From the NCBI GenBank assembly GCA_025928125.1, contig JAICKD010000247.1, positions 1 through 5,853 on the forward strand: DNA of 5,853 nt, in the 5' to 3' direction. Of the stretch, positions 1 to 5,627 are shown piece after piece. The DNA comes from Ktedonobacterales bacterium (GTDB taxonomy: Bacteria > Chloroflexota > Ktedonobacteria > Ktedonobacterales > JADMIN01). The notes beneath the pieces are model-generated. The model saw only the letters and a list, made by a program, of their open reading frames with translations, did no database searches and was not told the origin of the DNA. Position 1 is the stretch's first letter, and every line of letters starts with the position of its first letter. A program made the position numbers and the translations under genes.

Positions 1-1047
1 AATGCTCGTCTGAATGACGACGAGGTATCAGAATACGCGCCTGTTCTCCTGGAAGACGCGAGCGGATATGATGCCAAAGCGACGCGTGCGGAGTTGCTTC
101 GGATGAGCCGGTTTCAGGATGATCGATTAGTGCGCCTCGCGTACCGTCCTCTGGATGACCGCTGGCTGTACTGGGAGCCGACAACAAAGCTTCTCGACAG
201 AAACCGAACCGAGTTCGTTGAGCAGTTGTTTGATGGCAATCTGTTTCTCGAAGTGGTGAGGCGCCAGCGGCGATTGAATGTTTTCGATCATGGCGTAATT
301 CTCTCCCGATTTATGGATCTTAATTTCGTAGATGGGGGCGCGCGATGTTTCCCGTTGTACGAGAGGCAGCCAGGCTCGATGTTCTCAGAGCAACATCCCA
401 ATTTCAGGGATGGAGTGTTGGCCCAGCTTGAAGAGTGCTATGGAACACATGAGGGAGTCGCCGAAGACCTGTTCTTTCATATTGCGGCCATGCTAAATAC
501 GCCACTTTATCGCACCGAGAATGGCGGCTCGATAGAGAATAATTGGCCGCGCATCCCCATCCCCGCCACACGCGAGCTACTGGAGGCCAGCGCCGCGCTG
601 GGGCGCACGGTGGGCGACCTGCTGCGCCCGGATGTCGCGTTCGCGCCGTCAGACGAGGTGCGCGCGCTCGGCGTCCCCACCCGCAGCGACGGCGGGCAGT
701 TCAGCGAGGACGACCTGCGCGTCACCGTCCGCTATGGCGGCATCGGCAAATACGAGCCGCCGATCATCGAGGGCCAGGCCGCGCGCCCTGGCCGCATCTG
801 GTGGAACGATGTCGGTTGCTGGAACAACGTGCCGCCGGAGGTCTGGGCCTTCACCATCGGCGGCTATCCCGTCATCAAGAAATGGCTCGACTACCGCCAT
901 ATCGAGAAGCTCAAACGCCCGCTACACAGCGAAGAAGTGCGCTACGTCGGCGAGATGGTCCAGCGCATCGCGACGCTGCTCGCCCTTGGCCCCGCGCTCG
1001 ACGCCAACTATCGCGCGGTCAAGGCGAATGCGCTGACACTGGCATAA
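1..1047 (+). CDS. Type ISP restriction-modification enzyme, C-terminal part (5' end outside window)
   Basis: The frame is open from base 1 to a TAA at 1045-1047, giving 348 residues with no start needed inside the window, so the gene begins upstream. The TTG near 94 is internal. The sequence matches the C-terminal specificity region of single-polypeptide type ISP (LlaBIII-like) enzymes, which combine nuclease, translocase, N6-adenine methyltransferase and target recognition in one chain of about 1,000-1,600 residues. Family hallmarks seen are an early YRPLDDRWLYW segment, the anchor ENNWPRIPIP (about residues 180-189), and the closing GGYPVIKKWLDYR plus RPLHSEEVRYVGEMVQRIATLL region. The catalytic parts lie off the left edge, so activity cannot be judged. 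GC content jumps near base 540, from about 53% to about 68%. The next gene is convergent, 166 bp away. I am confident of the family but not of its target sequence. Confidence 0.85.
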   Translation, partial: NARLNDDEVSEYAPVLLEDASGYDAKATRAELLRMSRFQDDRLVRLAYRPLDDRWLYWEPTTKLLDRNRTEFVEQLFDGNLFLEVVRRQRRLNVFDHGVILSRFMDLNFVDGGARCFPLYERQPGSMFSEQHPNFRDGVLAQLEECYGTHEGVAEDLFFHIAAMLNTPLYRTENGGSIENNWPRIPIPATRELLEASAALGRTVGDLLRPDVAFAPSDEVRALGVPTRSDGGQFSEDDLRVTVRYGGIGKYEPPIIEGQAARPGRIWWNDVGCWNNVPPEVWAFTIGGYPVIKKWLDYRHIEKLKRPLHSEEVRYVGEMVQRIATLLALGPALDANYRAVKANALTLA

Positions 1048-1100
1048 GGCGTGGCGCGCGGATGGATATTCTGTGGCAATGCCAGCCCCCTCCCCCATCC

Positions 1101-1200
1101 CCTCTGGTTCCCCTCTCCCTGCAAGGGGGAGGGGCCAGGGGAGGGGGCCGCTGCCTCTGGTTCCCCTCTCCCTGCAAGGGGGAGGGGCCAGGGGAGGGGG
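1101..1200 (+). repeat. Two tandem copies of a 47-bp G-run palindromic repeat
   Basis: Copy 1 (1101-1147) and copy 2 (1154-1200) are identical over 47 bp and are spaced by a 53-bp period. Each begins CCTCTGGTT, contains a C-rich arm (CCCCTCTCCCT) facing a G-rich arm across a GCA loop with one mismatch, and ends in G-runs of 5, 4, 4 and 5 with loops of 1, 3 and 1 nt. A related inverted copy lies at 2662-2708. C-rich sequence just before copy 1 (from about 1087) could pair with these G-runs too. The pair sits between the stop codons of two convergent genes, so it could fold in transcripts from both sides, but there is no T-tract. It resembles REP-like intergenic repeats. Apparent ORFs through it are translations of the repeat and were not called. 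Confidence 0.85.
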
Positions 1201-1213
1201 TCTGGTTCTGGAA

Positions 1214-2038
1214 TCACCGCCAATTGATCAGGCGGCCCGTCATCTGTCCGGTCGCGGTTCCCATGGAGCCGAGCAGTCCACCCAGCGCCGCCGCTATCGC
1301 CGAGATCACCAGCGAGAAGAACGCGCCCAGCGCCACATTCTGCGAAATCTCAGCTACCCGCGCGGGATTCACACTGCCTGGGGTAGCGATCTGGCCAATG
1401 GCGCTGCCCAGCGCCCCAAAGAGCGAGCCGAGACCAGCCGCCGAGAGCACGAGAATCAGTCCCGTGCCGAGCGCCCAGACCATGAAGCCGTTCAGCAGAC
1501 CCGCGCCCCCGCCGCGCGCCGCCGAAGAGCGCTCCGCGACGAAGCCGCCCACAAAGAACGCGATCAACCCCAGCACGCCCGAAATCCACGGCGAGGCGTC
1601 CGATGCGCTCACACCCGCGATGGTGGTCGTCGTCAGCAGCCCCAGCCCATAGGCTAGCAGCTCGAGCACCAGGAACACCGTCAACGCGGTGAACAGCCCT
1701 GCCCAGACGGGACCCCAGCGCACACTATCCCGTGGCGCGACGACCCCAGTCACCGGGACTGCCGGGTCAACATCACGATCACGGACGCCAACGCCAGGCC
1801 CCCCGGGTTGAACGGCCTCGACTGGCTCATCGGCGAGCGTGCGCCCATCATGGACGCCGTCATGGATGCCATCATGGACGCCGTCATGGATGCCATCATG
1901 GACGCCATTACGGTCATCGCGCCGCGCCCGTAGTTGCTCATCGTCACGTGGCGGCTCCGGCGGCCTTGCTGGCGGCGCGTCTGGCGGTATGCTGGAAACT
2001 ATCGGTCGATTATCACGGTTGTCATCAGTCATCTTCAT
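1214..2038 (-). CDS. Four-helix membrane protein with disordered repeat-bearing N-terminus (unknown function)
   Basis: I do not recognise a named family. The 274-residue product has two parts. Residues 1-105 are hydrophilic and low in complexity: a proline-rich stretch (about 18-30), a repeated HDG(V/I) segment (about 45-65), then an acidic linker. Residues 106-274 hold four likely membrane helices at about 109-134, 151-170, 180-207 and 235-257, rich in glycine and alanine with small-residue packing motifs near the C-terminus. There is no signal peptide, so the long N-terminus is probably cytoplasmic. The start at 2038 (ATG AAG ATG) is preferred because a purine-rich AGGGAAAGG lies about 6 nt upstream. 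The longer reading from 2107 adds 23 residues with no visible ribosome binding site. The gene lies 165 bp downstream of the small DUF2171-like gene on the same strand, so co-transcription is possible. Its stop is convergent with the restriction-modification gene. Confidence 0.75.
   Translation of the reverse strand: MKMTDDNRDNRPIVSSIPPDAPPARPPEPPRDDEQLRARRDDRNGVHDGIHDGVHDGIHDGVHDGRTLADEPVEAVQPGGPGVGVRDRDVDPAVPVTGVVAPRDSVRWGPVWAGLFTALTVFLVLELLAYGLGLLTTTTIAGVSASDASPWISGVLGLIAFFVGGFVAERSSAARGGGAGLLNGFMVWALGTGLILVLSAAGLGSLFGALGSAIGQIATPGSVNPARVAEISQNVALGAFFSLVISAIAAALGGLLGSMGTATGQMTGRLINWR
1847..1906 (-). repeat. In-frame 12-bp minisatellite (HDG repeats) inside the membrane protein gene
   Basis: Five tandem 12-bp units are seen on the + strand, alternating between ATCATGGACGCC and GTCATGGATGCC, so the higher-order period is 24 bp with 2.5 copies. 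Read on the coding strand they give alternating GVHD and GIHD. Because the unit is a multiple of three, slippage changes repeat number without breaking the frame. The units are nearly identical, differing only at the two alternating positions, which suggests recent expansion. Confidence 0.9.
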
Positions 2039-2203
2039 CACCGGCCTTTCCCTGGATATGCCGACGGTCCGCCGCGCCGAAACCGACGCTGGCGGAGCCG
2101 TCAACATGTTATCGTTGCCTCAGCGAGTCATATACCAGTCCGCGGCCTTGCGGTTTGCCCGGCATATCTCCACCTGAAGCGTTATGGGACGTTGCCGCGA
2201 TGC

Positions 2204-2548
2204 TTATGGGTTCAGATCCCTGTCACGGTTCACGTCCACGTCGCGGTCGGCGTCCCAATCCTGCTGAGACCCCGTCGTCCCCGCTGGCGGCGCGGTGAAG
2301 CGATCCGCCTTCAGATCGTCCTTGAACAGGCTAAGCCGAATGCCGTCCGTCGTGGTGCGGTCAATCGCGCTCACCGGAACATACAGGTCCTTCTTGAAGA
2401 GCATTCCCTTCTCCAGTACCATGTAGCTCGCCTGCGGATCGTACTGCCGCACCGCGCCGACCTTTTCGCCGTTCGCGTCGAAAACATCCGTACCCACCGA
2501 AATGGGTATCTGTCCGGAGGTGTTGTACATATCGCGGTTGCTATCCAT
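2204..2548 (-). CDS. Small DUF2171 / PRC-barrel-like protein
   Basis: This is a 114-residue soluble protein with no signal peptide or membrane segment. Residues about 12-77 look like a DUF2171/PRC-barrel fold: IPISVGTDVFDANGEKVGAV (a start strand, then a D-x-x-G-x-x-V-G turn), a second pair of strands around YMVLEKG, then KKDLYVPVSAID and IRLSLFKDDL. Such beta-barrel domains are small adaptor or sensor modules found alone or fused to larger proteins; no enzymatic role is known to me. The C-terminal 25 residues are a D/R-rich tail, probably disordered. The start is well supported: AAGGAG at 2555-2560 lies 6 nt before the ATG. It is the first gene of a possible pair with the membrane protein downstream, and I infer a shared envelope or stress role only weakly. 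Confidence 0.8.
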   Translation of the reverse strand: MDSNRDMYNTSGQIPISVGTDVFDANGEKVGAVRQYDPQASYMVLEKGMLFKKDLYVPVSAIDRTTTDGIRLSLFKDDLKADRFTAPPAGTTGSQQDWDADRDVDVNRDRDLNP

Positions 2549-2598
2549 GTTTCACTCCTTAACCCTGCTAAGGCGCTCGTCCTGGCGCCATTCGTCGC

Positions 2599-2618
2599 TG
2601 TGGGTGTACGTACCCACA
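2599..2618. promoter_or_regulatory. 20-bp palindrome, possible operator
   Basis: TGTGGGT and ACCCACA form a perfect 7-bp inverted repeat around a 6-base centre (GTACGT). It lies about 50 bp upstream of the start codon at 2548 and is close to the expected promoter zone. The spacing suits a dimeric repressor site, but it could equally be a weak hairpin in the 5' leader. No regulator gene is in view. Confidence 0.35.
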
Positions 2619-2661
2619 AGAGCAATCTAATGCGTGCAGGATATGTGCCATCGTGCTGCGG

Positions 2662-2708
2662 CCCCCTCCCCTAACCCCTCCCCTTTTCAGGGAGAGGGGA
2701 ACCAGAGG
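2662..2708 (-). repeat. Third, inverted copy of the 47-bp G-run repeat
   Basis: On the minus strand this reads CCTCTGGTTCCCCTCTCCCT, then GAAA in place of GCAA, then G-runs of 4, 4, 4 and 5 with loops of 1, 3 and 1 nt. It is 47 bp long like the copies at 1101 and 1154, with a few substitutions, notably TTA instead of CCA in the middle loop. The orientation is opposite to the other two, so the three copies bracket the two minus-strand genes. Confidence 0.85.
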
Positions 2709-2725
2709 CAGAGATAATCCACCTT

Positions 2726-2743
2726 CGCGGCATGAATGCCGCG
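2726..2743. repeat. Short perfect hairpin, REP-like
   Basis: CGCGGCAT and ATGCCGCG form an 8-bp perfect inverted repeat separated by GA, and are followed by GCTAAGAATGCGG. The layout (GCGGC, a short A/T centre, then GCCGC) is similar to the second hairpin of the intergenic repeats at 5195-5683, so this may be a degenerate or partial relative. It lies 30 bp from the IS left end. Confidence 0.5.
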
Positions 2744-2770
2744 GCTAAGAATGCGGTTTTGATAGGAACT

Positions 2771-2789
2771 CTTAGCTTACATTTTAACC
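2771..2789 (+). repeat. IS left end: target duplication plus terminal inverted repeat
   Basis: CTTAG (2771-2775) is the target duplication and CTTACATTTTAACC (2776-2789) the left inverted repeat. The transposase stop lies 68 bp inside; the short space between shows no other feature. Confidence 0.85.
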
Positions 2790-4313
2790 CACGACAAGTG
2801 AGCGGCACTCAGTACAAGCGCCAGCATGTAGGCAGATAGATGAAAGGAGCAGGAAACTAGGGCGTCAATTTGACCGCCGGGAACCGTTGGGCCGGAGGCG
2901 AGCGCTTGCCTTTGGGCCGTCCCGGCGAGCGTCCACAGGGTTTTGGCAGGTTCGCAGGGCTGCCCAGGTGCGCCAGGACATGCGAAAAGCCCCGGCGTAC
3001 CCGCGCAGGCGTGCGCTGTTGGGGTGGCAGCGGCGGCTGCCAGGGTAAGCGTACATCGGCGAGGGTGTCACGCGCTAGGCGCAGATGACTGTACGCCAGG
3101 ATGAGCAGCCAGGTCCAGCGGTCAGCCGCTTGCGGTGAGCGGAGTTTGGGTGTCGTCCAGCGGAGCGTCTGCTTGAAGAAGCGGAAGGTATGCTCAATGG
3201 AGAAGCGGGCGAGATAGGCCCGCCAGACCTCTGCCAAATCGGGAGGGATCGGCCCATACCACCAGAACCAGAGCGGCTGCGGTCGTTTGGTTGGACGCGG
3301 CAGGCGGGCGACTTCCAGACGAATGAGGGTTCCGCGTACCAGTGGACGCGGTTGTCGTGTGCCACGGGTGGCGTGGTTCTGCGGTGTGGCGTGCAGCCCA
3401 CTCCACACCTGGAGACAGACTCTTCCATGTTGCGGATCAGTGGTTGACCACTCGCTGCTGGGGGTCGGCCAAGTCGTTGGATCATCACAGACGACCTTCG
3501 CGCCATGCCGCCGCGGTCGCCCGATCTGGGGCTGGGAGGTCGGGTCGGCGTAGAAGCAGCGGCCCGCGCGCAAGCGTACCAGGAGGCAGACAGGCAGATC
3601 ATCCAGGGCGAGGCTGAGTTGAACGGGATCATAGCCCGCGTCGAAGGTGAAGATAGGCAGTGGGGTCGCAGATGACGCAGAGGTCGCGGGCGACGCTTGG
3701 CCCAGCCAAGAGCGGATTTGCGCAGCAGCGACCAGATTGCTATTCTCGCCGGGGATTATCCGGCGCACCCGGAGCGGCGCCGTCCAACTGGAGCAGCGGC
3801 GCGGGAGCTGGACGAGCCAGGAGTAGTTCCAGCCTGCGACGATAGGCTGGCCGTGTGAGTGGCGATAGGGGTGGTGATAGTACCCGCGATCGGGACTCGT
3901 TTCGGCATCACAGCGCGGCCACACACTGGCGTCGACTGCATACCAGACGGTCTGGGGATGCTGTGGGTCAACGAGGGCAACGGGATACGACGAGATGAGC
4001 GTTTCAAGCCCCGGCAGATCCATGGTTCCGGCATTGAGCGCATCATAGAGACTGCCCCACCCACGCTGGCAAGTGGGCGTCAGGCTCAGGTGCGCAGGTG
4101 TTTCGAGGCTTGGCGCGCTCAGCACGGCATCGAGCATTTCATCGAGCATTTCAAAGAGGGCGTCGCGCCGACGCCCAAACAACGGGTACACTTGGTGACG
4201 GAAGGCTCGCAGCGCTTCCCATTCTGGTGTGTTCATATCCAGAAGGATGAGCGCTCGAGTTCTTCCTGTCTACTTCGCCCTAACTGAACTCTTGCTATTG
4301 GTTAAAATGTAAG
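2776..4313 (-). mobile_element. Complete insertion sequence, IS4 clan (IS701-like), 1538 bp
   Basis: Both ends are visible. The left end CTTACATTTTAACC (2776-2789) and the right end GGTTAAAATGTAAG (4300-4313) are perfect 14-bp inverted repeats, with weaker matching inward (CAAGNG at the same offset on both sides). The element is flanked by a direct 5-bp duplication, CTTAG, at 2771-2775 and 4314-4318. Because the repeat ends overlap the flank pattern, a 4-bp duplication (TTAG or CTTA) with slightly asymmetric ends is also possible. TTAG would fit the YTAR target known for IS701. One intact transposase gene fills the element. Perfect ends, duplication and frame suggest a recent, possibly active insertion. 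Confidence 0.9.
2857..4236 (-). CDS. DDE transposase, IS4 clan / IS701-like
   Basis: This 459-residue protein catalyses excision and insertion of the surrounding IS by binding its terminal inverted repeats. The likely catalytic triad is D102 (in YAVDAS), D199 (in TFDAGYD) and E348 (in RFSIEHTFRFFKQ). Around the glutamate the spacing Y341-(2)-R344-(3)-E348-(6)-K355 exactly matches the IS4-clan YREK signature. Residues 1-85 are the likely DNA-binding N-terminus, 200-330 a beta-rich insertion between the second D and E, and the last 60 residues a basic, proline-rich tail ending in a GRPKGKR stretch. There is no internal stop or frameshift. The ATG at 4236 is the only standard start before an upstream in-frame stop at 4270-4272, and it has no clear ribosome binding site, as is common for poorly expressed transposases. 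The family is secure; the exact IS family is less so. Confidence 0.9.
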   Translation of the reverse strand: MNTPEWEALRAFRHQVYPLFGRRRDALFEMLDEMLDAVLSAPSLETPAHLSLTPTCQRGWGSLYDALNAGTMDLPGLETLISSYPVALVDPQHPQTVWYAVDASVWPRCDAETSPDRGYYHHPYRHSHGQPIVAGWNYSWLVQLPRRCSSWTAPLRVRRIIPGENSNLVAAAQIRSWLGQASPATSASSATPLPIFTFDAGYDPVQLSLALDDLPVCLLVRLRAGRCFYADPTSQPQIGRPRRHGAKVVCDDPTTWPTPSSEWSTTDPQHGRVCLQVWSGLHATPQNHATRGTRQPRPLVRGTLIRLEVARLPRPTKRPQPLWFWWYGPIPPDLAEVWRAYLARFSIEHTFRFFKQTLRWTTPKLRSPQAADRWTWLLILAYSHLRLARDTLADVRLPWQPPLPPQQRTPARVRRGFSHVLAHLGSPANLPKPCGRSPGRPKGKRSPPAQRFPAVKLTP

Positions 4314-4318
4314 CTTAG
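4300..4318 (+). repeat. IS right end: terminal inverted repeat plus target duplication
   Basis: GGTTAAAATGTAAG (4300-4313) is the exact reverse complement of the left end, followed by the second CTTAG (4314-4318). A TAAAAT hexamer within the repeat points outward towards the phosphoesterase gene, but no matching -35 box is evident. Confidence 0.85.
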
Positions 4319-4362
4319 AGAATGAGAGTTAAAGGTTGAGTATCAAGCATAATCTGAGTAAC

Positions 4363-5187
4363 ATGCCAACATTTGCGGTGATTGCGGATATGCACGGCAA
4401 CCTGCCTGCGCTGGAGGCCGTGCTGGCTGATCTTGCGGTCGTCAAGCCTGACGCCATCTATTTCGCGGGCGATTTCGTCAATCGCGGGCCAGAGAGCGGC
4501 GCCGTCGTCGAACGGGCGATGGCGCTGGGGCTGCCCGCTATCAGCGGCAACCACGATACCTGGCTGGCGATGCTGGCGCGCGGCGAGCGCATCCCCGAAA
4601 ACTGGGGTGATCTCTGGTGGCAGCCGCAACGGCTGGCGCTAGGCGAGCTGACGCCTGAGATGCTTGCCTGGATCGAAGCGTTGCCCGCGACGATGCGCAT
4701 CGAGCTACCAGAGACGGCGCCTGTGCTGCTGGTCCACGGTAGCCCACGACACGCGCGCGAGGGCATGGGCCGCATGTTTTCCGACGAGCAGGCGGCGGAG
4801 ATGCTACGGATCGTCGAGGAGCGCACGATCATCGGCGCGCACATCCACTACCCATGGGAGCGCCATGTCAACGGCACGCATGTGGTCGTGATTGGCGCGG
4901 TGGGATGTCCCTTCAACGGCGATATCAACGCGCAGTATGGCCTCTTCACCTGGGATGGCGAGGAATGGCGCTTCGAGCATCGCAGCGTGCCGTATGACCA
5001 CGAGCCGCTCTATGCCGCCTGGCGCAATAGCGGCTATCTCGATGACGGCTGCCTCTCCGCTGAACTGATGCTGCTGGAGCACCATACCGCGCGCACCCAC
5101 TACGTGCCGTTCTGGGACTGGTGCCTTGAAAACGATCTGCCACTCACCCGCGAGAGCTACGAGCGCTTCGCCGCCGAACGGGGATAA
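4363..5187 (+). CDS. Calcineurin-like metallophosphoesterase family protein
   Basis: This 274-residue protein has the full metal-binding motif series of the calcineurin-like (Metallophos_2) superfamily: D9-x-H11 in IADMHGN, G36-D37 in FAGDFVNRGP, G62-N63-H64-D65, H125 in LVHGSP, and GAH160IH162. These ligands hold two metal ions that hydrolyse phosphate mono- or diesters; the true substrate cannot be read from sequence. It is cytoplasmic, with no signal peptide. Residues 200-274 are an extra C-terminal segment past the core, rich in W and Y. The ATG at 4363 is chosen because it places the first strand (FAVIAD) at the N-terminus as in relatives. An in-frame TTG at 4336 would add 9 poorly motivated residues. 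Ribosome binding sequence is weak (TGAG). The IS end lies only 49 bp upstream, so the original promoter may have been displaced or split. It stands alone, with intergenic repeats downstream. Confidence 0.9.
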   Translation: MPTFAVIADMHGNLPALEAVLADLAVVKPDAIYFAGDFVNRGPESGAVVERAMALGLPAISGNHDTWLAMLARGERIPENWGDLWWQPQRLALGELTPEMLAWIEALPATMRIELPETAPVLLVHGSPRHAREGMGRMFSDEQAAEMLRIVEERTIIGAHIHYPWERHVNGTHVVVIGAVGCPFNGDINAQYGLFTWDGEEWRFEHRSVPYDHEPLYAAWRNSGYLDDGCLSAELMLLEHHTARTHYVPFWDWCLENDLPLTRESYERFAAERG

Positions 5188-5194
5188 CGGCGCG

Positions 5195-5250
5195 GGCGGT
5201 TAAAACCGCGCCTCAACGGCCTGCGGCCACGAAGTCCGCCTGCGCGGACT
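5195..5250 (-). repeat. Two-hairpin intergenic repeat, copy A (inverted)
   Basis: Read on the minus strand, the first hairpin is AGTCCGC-GCAG-GCGGACT (5233-5250). It is followed by CTTCGTGGCC and then a second hairpin GCGGTT-TT-AACCGC. It begins only about 8 bp after the phosphoesterase stop. On the + strand GGCGCGG (5189-5195) can also pair with CCGCGCC (5206-5212), so it may fold at the 3' end of the phosphoesterase mRNA. Confidence 0.75.
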
Positions 5251-5296
5251 TTCCATATTCTGCCCTACGGTACTCCCAGTCGAGGGAGGCTCTTTG

Positions 5297-5363
5297 AAAC
5301 CCGCGCAGGCGGGTTTTGTGGCGGAGCGCAAGCGAGGCCATAGATGCGCGACTTCAGTCGCCA
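5297..5363 (+). repeat. Two-hairpin intergenic repeat, copy B
   Basis: The first hairpin is AAACCCGC-GCAG-GCGGGTTT (5297-5316), followed by one more T and then GTGGCGG. The second hairpin is GCGACT-TC-AGTCGC (5348-5361). The linker is about 11 bases longer than in copies A and C. The first hairpin, an 8-bp stem with TTTT, could itself act as an intrinsic terminator for + strand transcripts from the phosphoesterase gene. Confidence 0.75.
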
Positions 5364-5408
5364 GCTTATCTGGCCCGCATCAACCGCCCGTGTTCGCGCA
5401 AATACGAC

Positions 5409-5441
5409 AACGCCGCCGGAGTCATCTCCCGACGGCGTTTT
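5409..5441. terminator. Hairpin terminator between convergent transcripts
   Basis: AACGCCG (5409-5415) pairs with CGGCGTT (5433-5439). The stem continues inward as CGG/CCG and AG/CT with one mismatch and one bulge, closing on a TCAT loop. On the + strand the stem runs into TTTT (5438-5441), as in an intrinsic terminator for read-through from the phosphoesterase side. On the minus strand it starts 14 bases beyond the tRNA CCA end but is followed only by a broken T-run (TTGTCGTATTTG), so termination of the tRNA transcript is plausible but weaker. Confidence 0.65.
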
Positions 5442-5454
5442 CCTGTGGCCACTC

Positions 5455-5531
5455 TGGTGGGCGATACAGAACTCGAATCTGTGACCTCCACGATGTCAAC
5501 GTGGCGCTCTAACCAACTGAGCTAATCGCCC
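5455..5531 (-). tRNA. tRNA-Val (anticodon GAC), CCA encoded
   Basis: The 77-nt sequence folds fully: acceptor stem GGGCGAT/ATCGCCC (7 bp), D arm GCTC/GAGC with an AGTTGGTTA loop, anticodon stem CCACG/CGTGG with loop TTGACAT, variable AGGTC, and T arm ACAGA/TCTGT with loop TTCGAGT. Discriminator A and CCA are encoded (5455-5458). The anticodon GAC (complement of 5495-5497) reads the valine codons GUC and GUU. It has its own promoter upstream and a hairpin downstream. No integrase gene or duplicated 3' end is visible nearby. Confidence 0.97.
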
Positions 5532-5541
5532 GCGCACGGAA

Positions 5542-5571
5542 AGTGTACCATTGACAGCACGCCAGCGTCAA
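5542..5571 (-). promoter_or_regulatory. Sigma70-type promoter of tRNA-Val
   Basis: On the minus strand, TTGACG (5571-5566) and TACACT (5547-5542) are separated by 18 bp and match the -35 and -10 consensus well. The mature tRNA 5' end lies 10 bases after the -10 box, so transcription would start only a few bases before the tRNA. Confidence 0.75.
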
Positions 5572-5627
5572 GCGCCCTCAATGGTTGAGCGCGCTTTCTT
5601 CTGTATGCATCACCCGTGGTGCGTTCC

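Larger units (their letters stand above)
2549..2775. other. Gene-free region upstream of the DUF2171-like gene
   Basis: With the adjoining IS end, 308 bases (2549-2856) carry no gene. The stretch holds, in order, a ribosome binding site, a 20-bp palindrome, an inverted copy of the 47-bp G-run repeat, a perfect short hairpin, and an A/T-richer tail ending in the IS target site. It must contain the promoter of the minus-strand pair, but I could not find a good -35/-10 combination. Before the IS arrived this was the spacer between two divergent genes, the DUF2171-like gene and the metallophosphoesterase gene. Confidence 0.6.

Noticed and set aside
1101..1200. CRISPR array
   Set aside because: There are only two repeat copies with a 6-bp gap, no unique spacers and no cas genes.
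543..1657. Long + strand frames at 543-1652 and 1073-1657
   Set aside because: They run through the restriction-modification gene in another frame, the G-run repeats and the antisense of the membrane protein. Their products are arginine/proline-rich shadows with no domain.
1847..1906. CRISPR or iteron-type origin repeat
   Set aside because: The 12-bp units are contiguous with no spacers, stay in the coding frame, and have no replication gene or A/T-rich region beside them.
1732..2674. Long + strand frames at 1732-2298 and 1934-2674
   Set aside because: They are antisense to the two minus-strand genes. The minus-strand products have clear helices or a domain and ribosome binding sites, while these have neither.
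3075..3632. Alternative 185-codon minus frame inside the transposase
   Set aside because: It is an overlapping frame of the transposase gene, which has all catalytic motifs in the 459-residue frame.
3859..4287. 142-codon + strand frame crossing the IS
   Set aside because: It is antisense to the transposase start and has no recognisable domain.
4336..4362. TTG start at 4336 for the metallophosphoesterase
   Set aside because: It adds nine residues before the first strand that relatives usually lack, and the purine-rich sequence AAAGG directly touches the TTG with no spacing.
5455..5531. tRNA gene as an integration site for a genomic island
   Set aside because: There is no integrase gene and I saw no second copy of the tRNA 3' end in the window.
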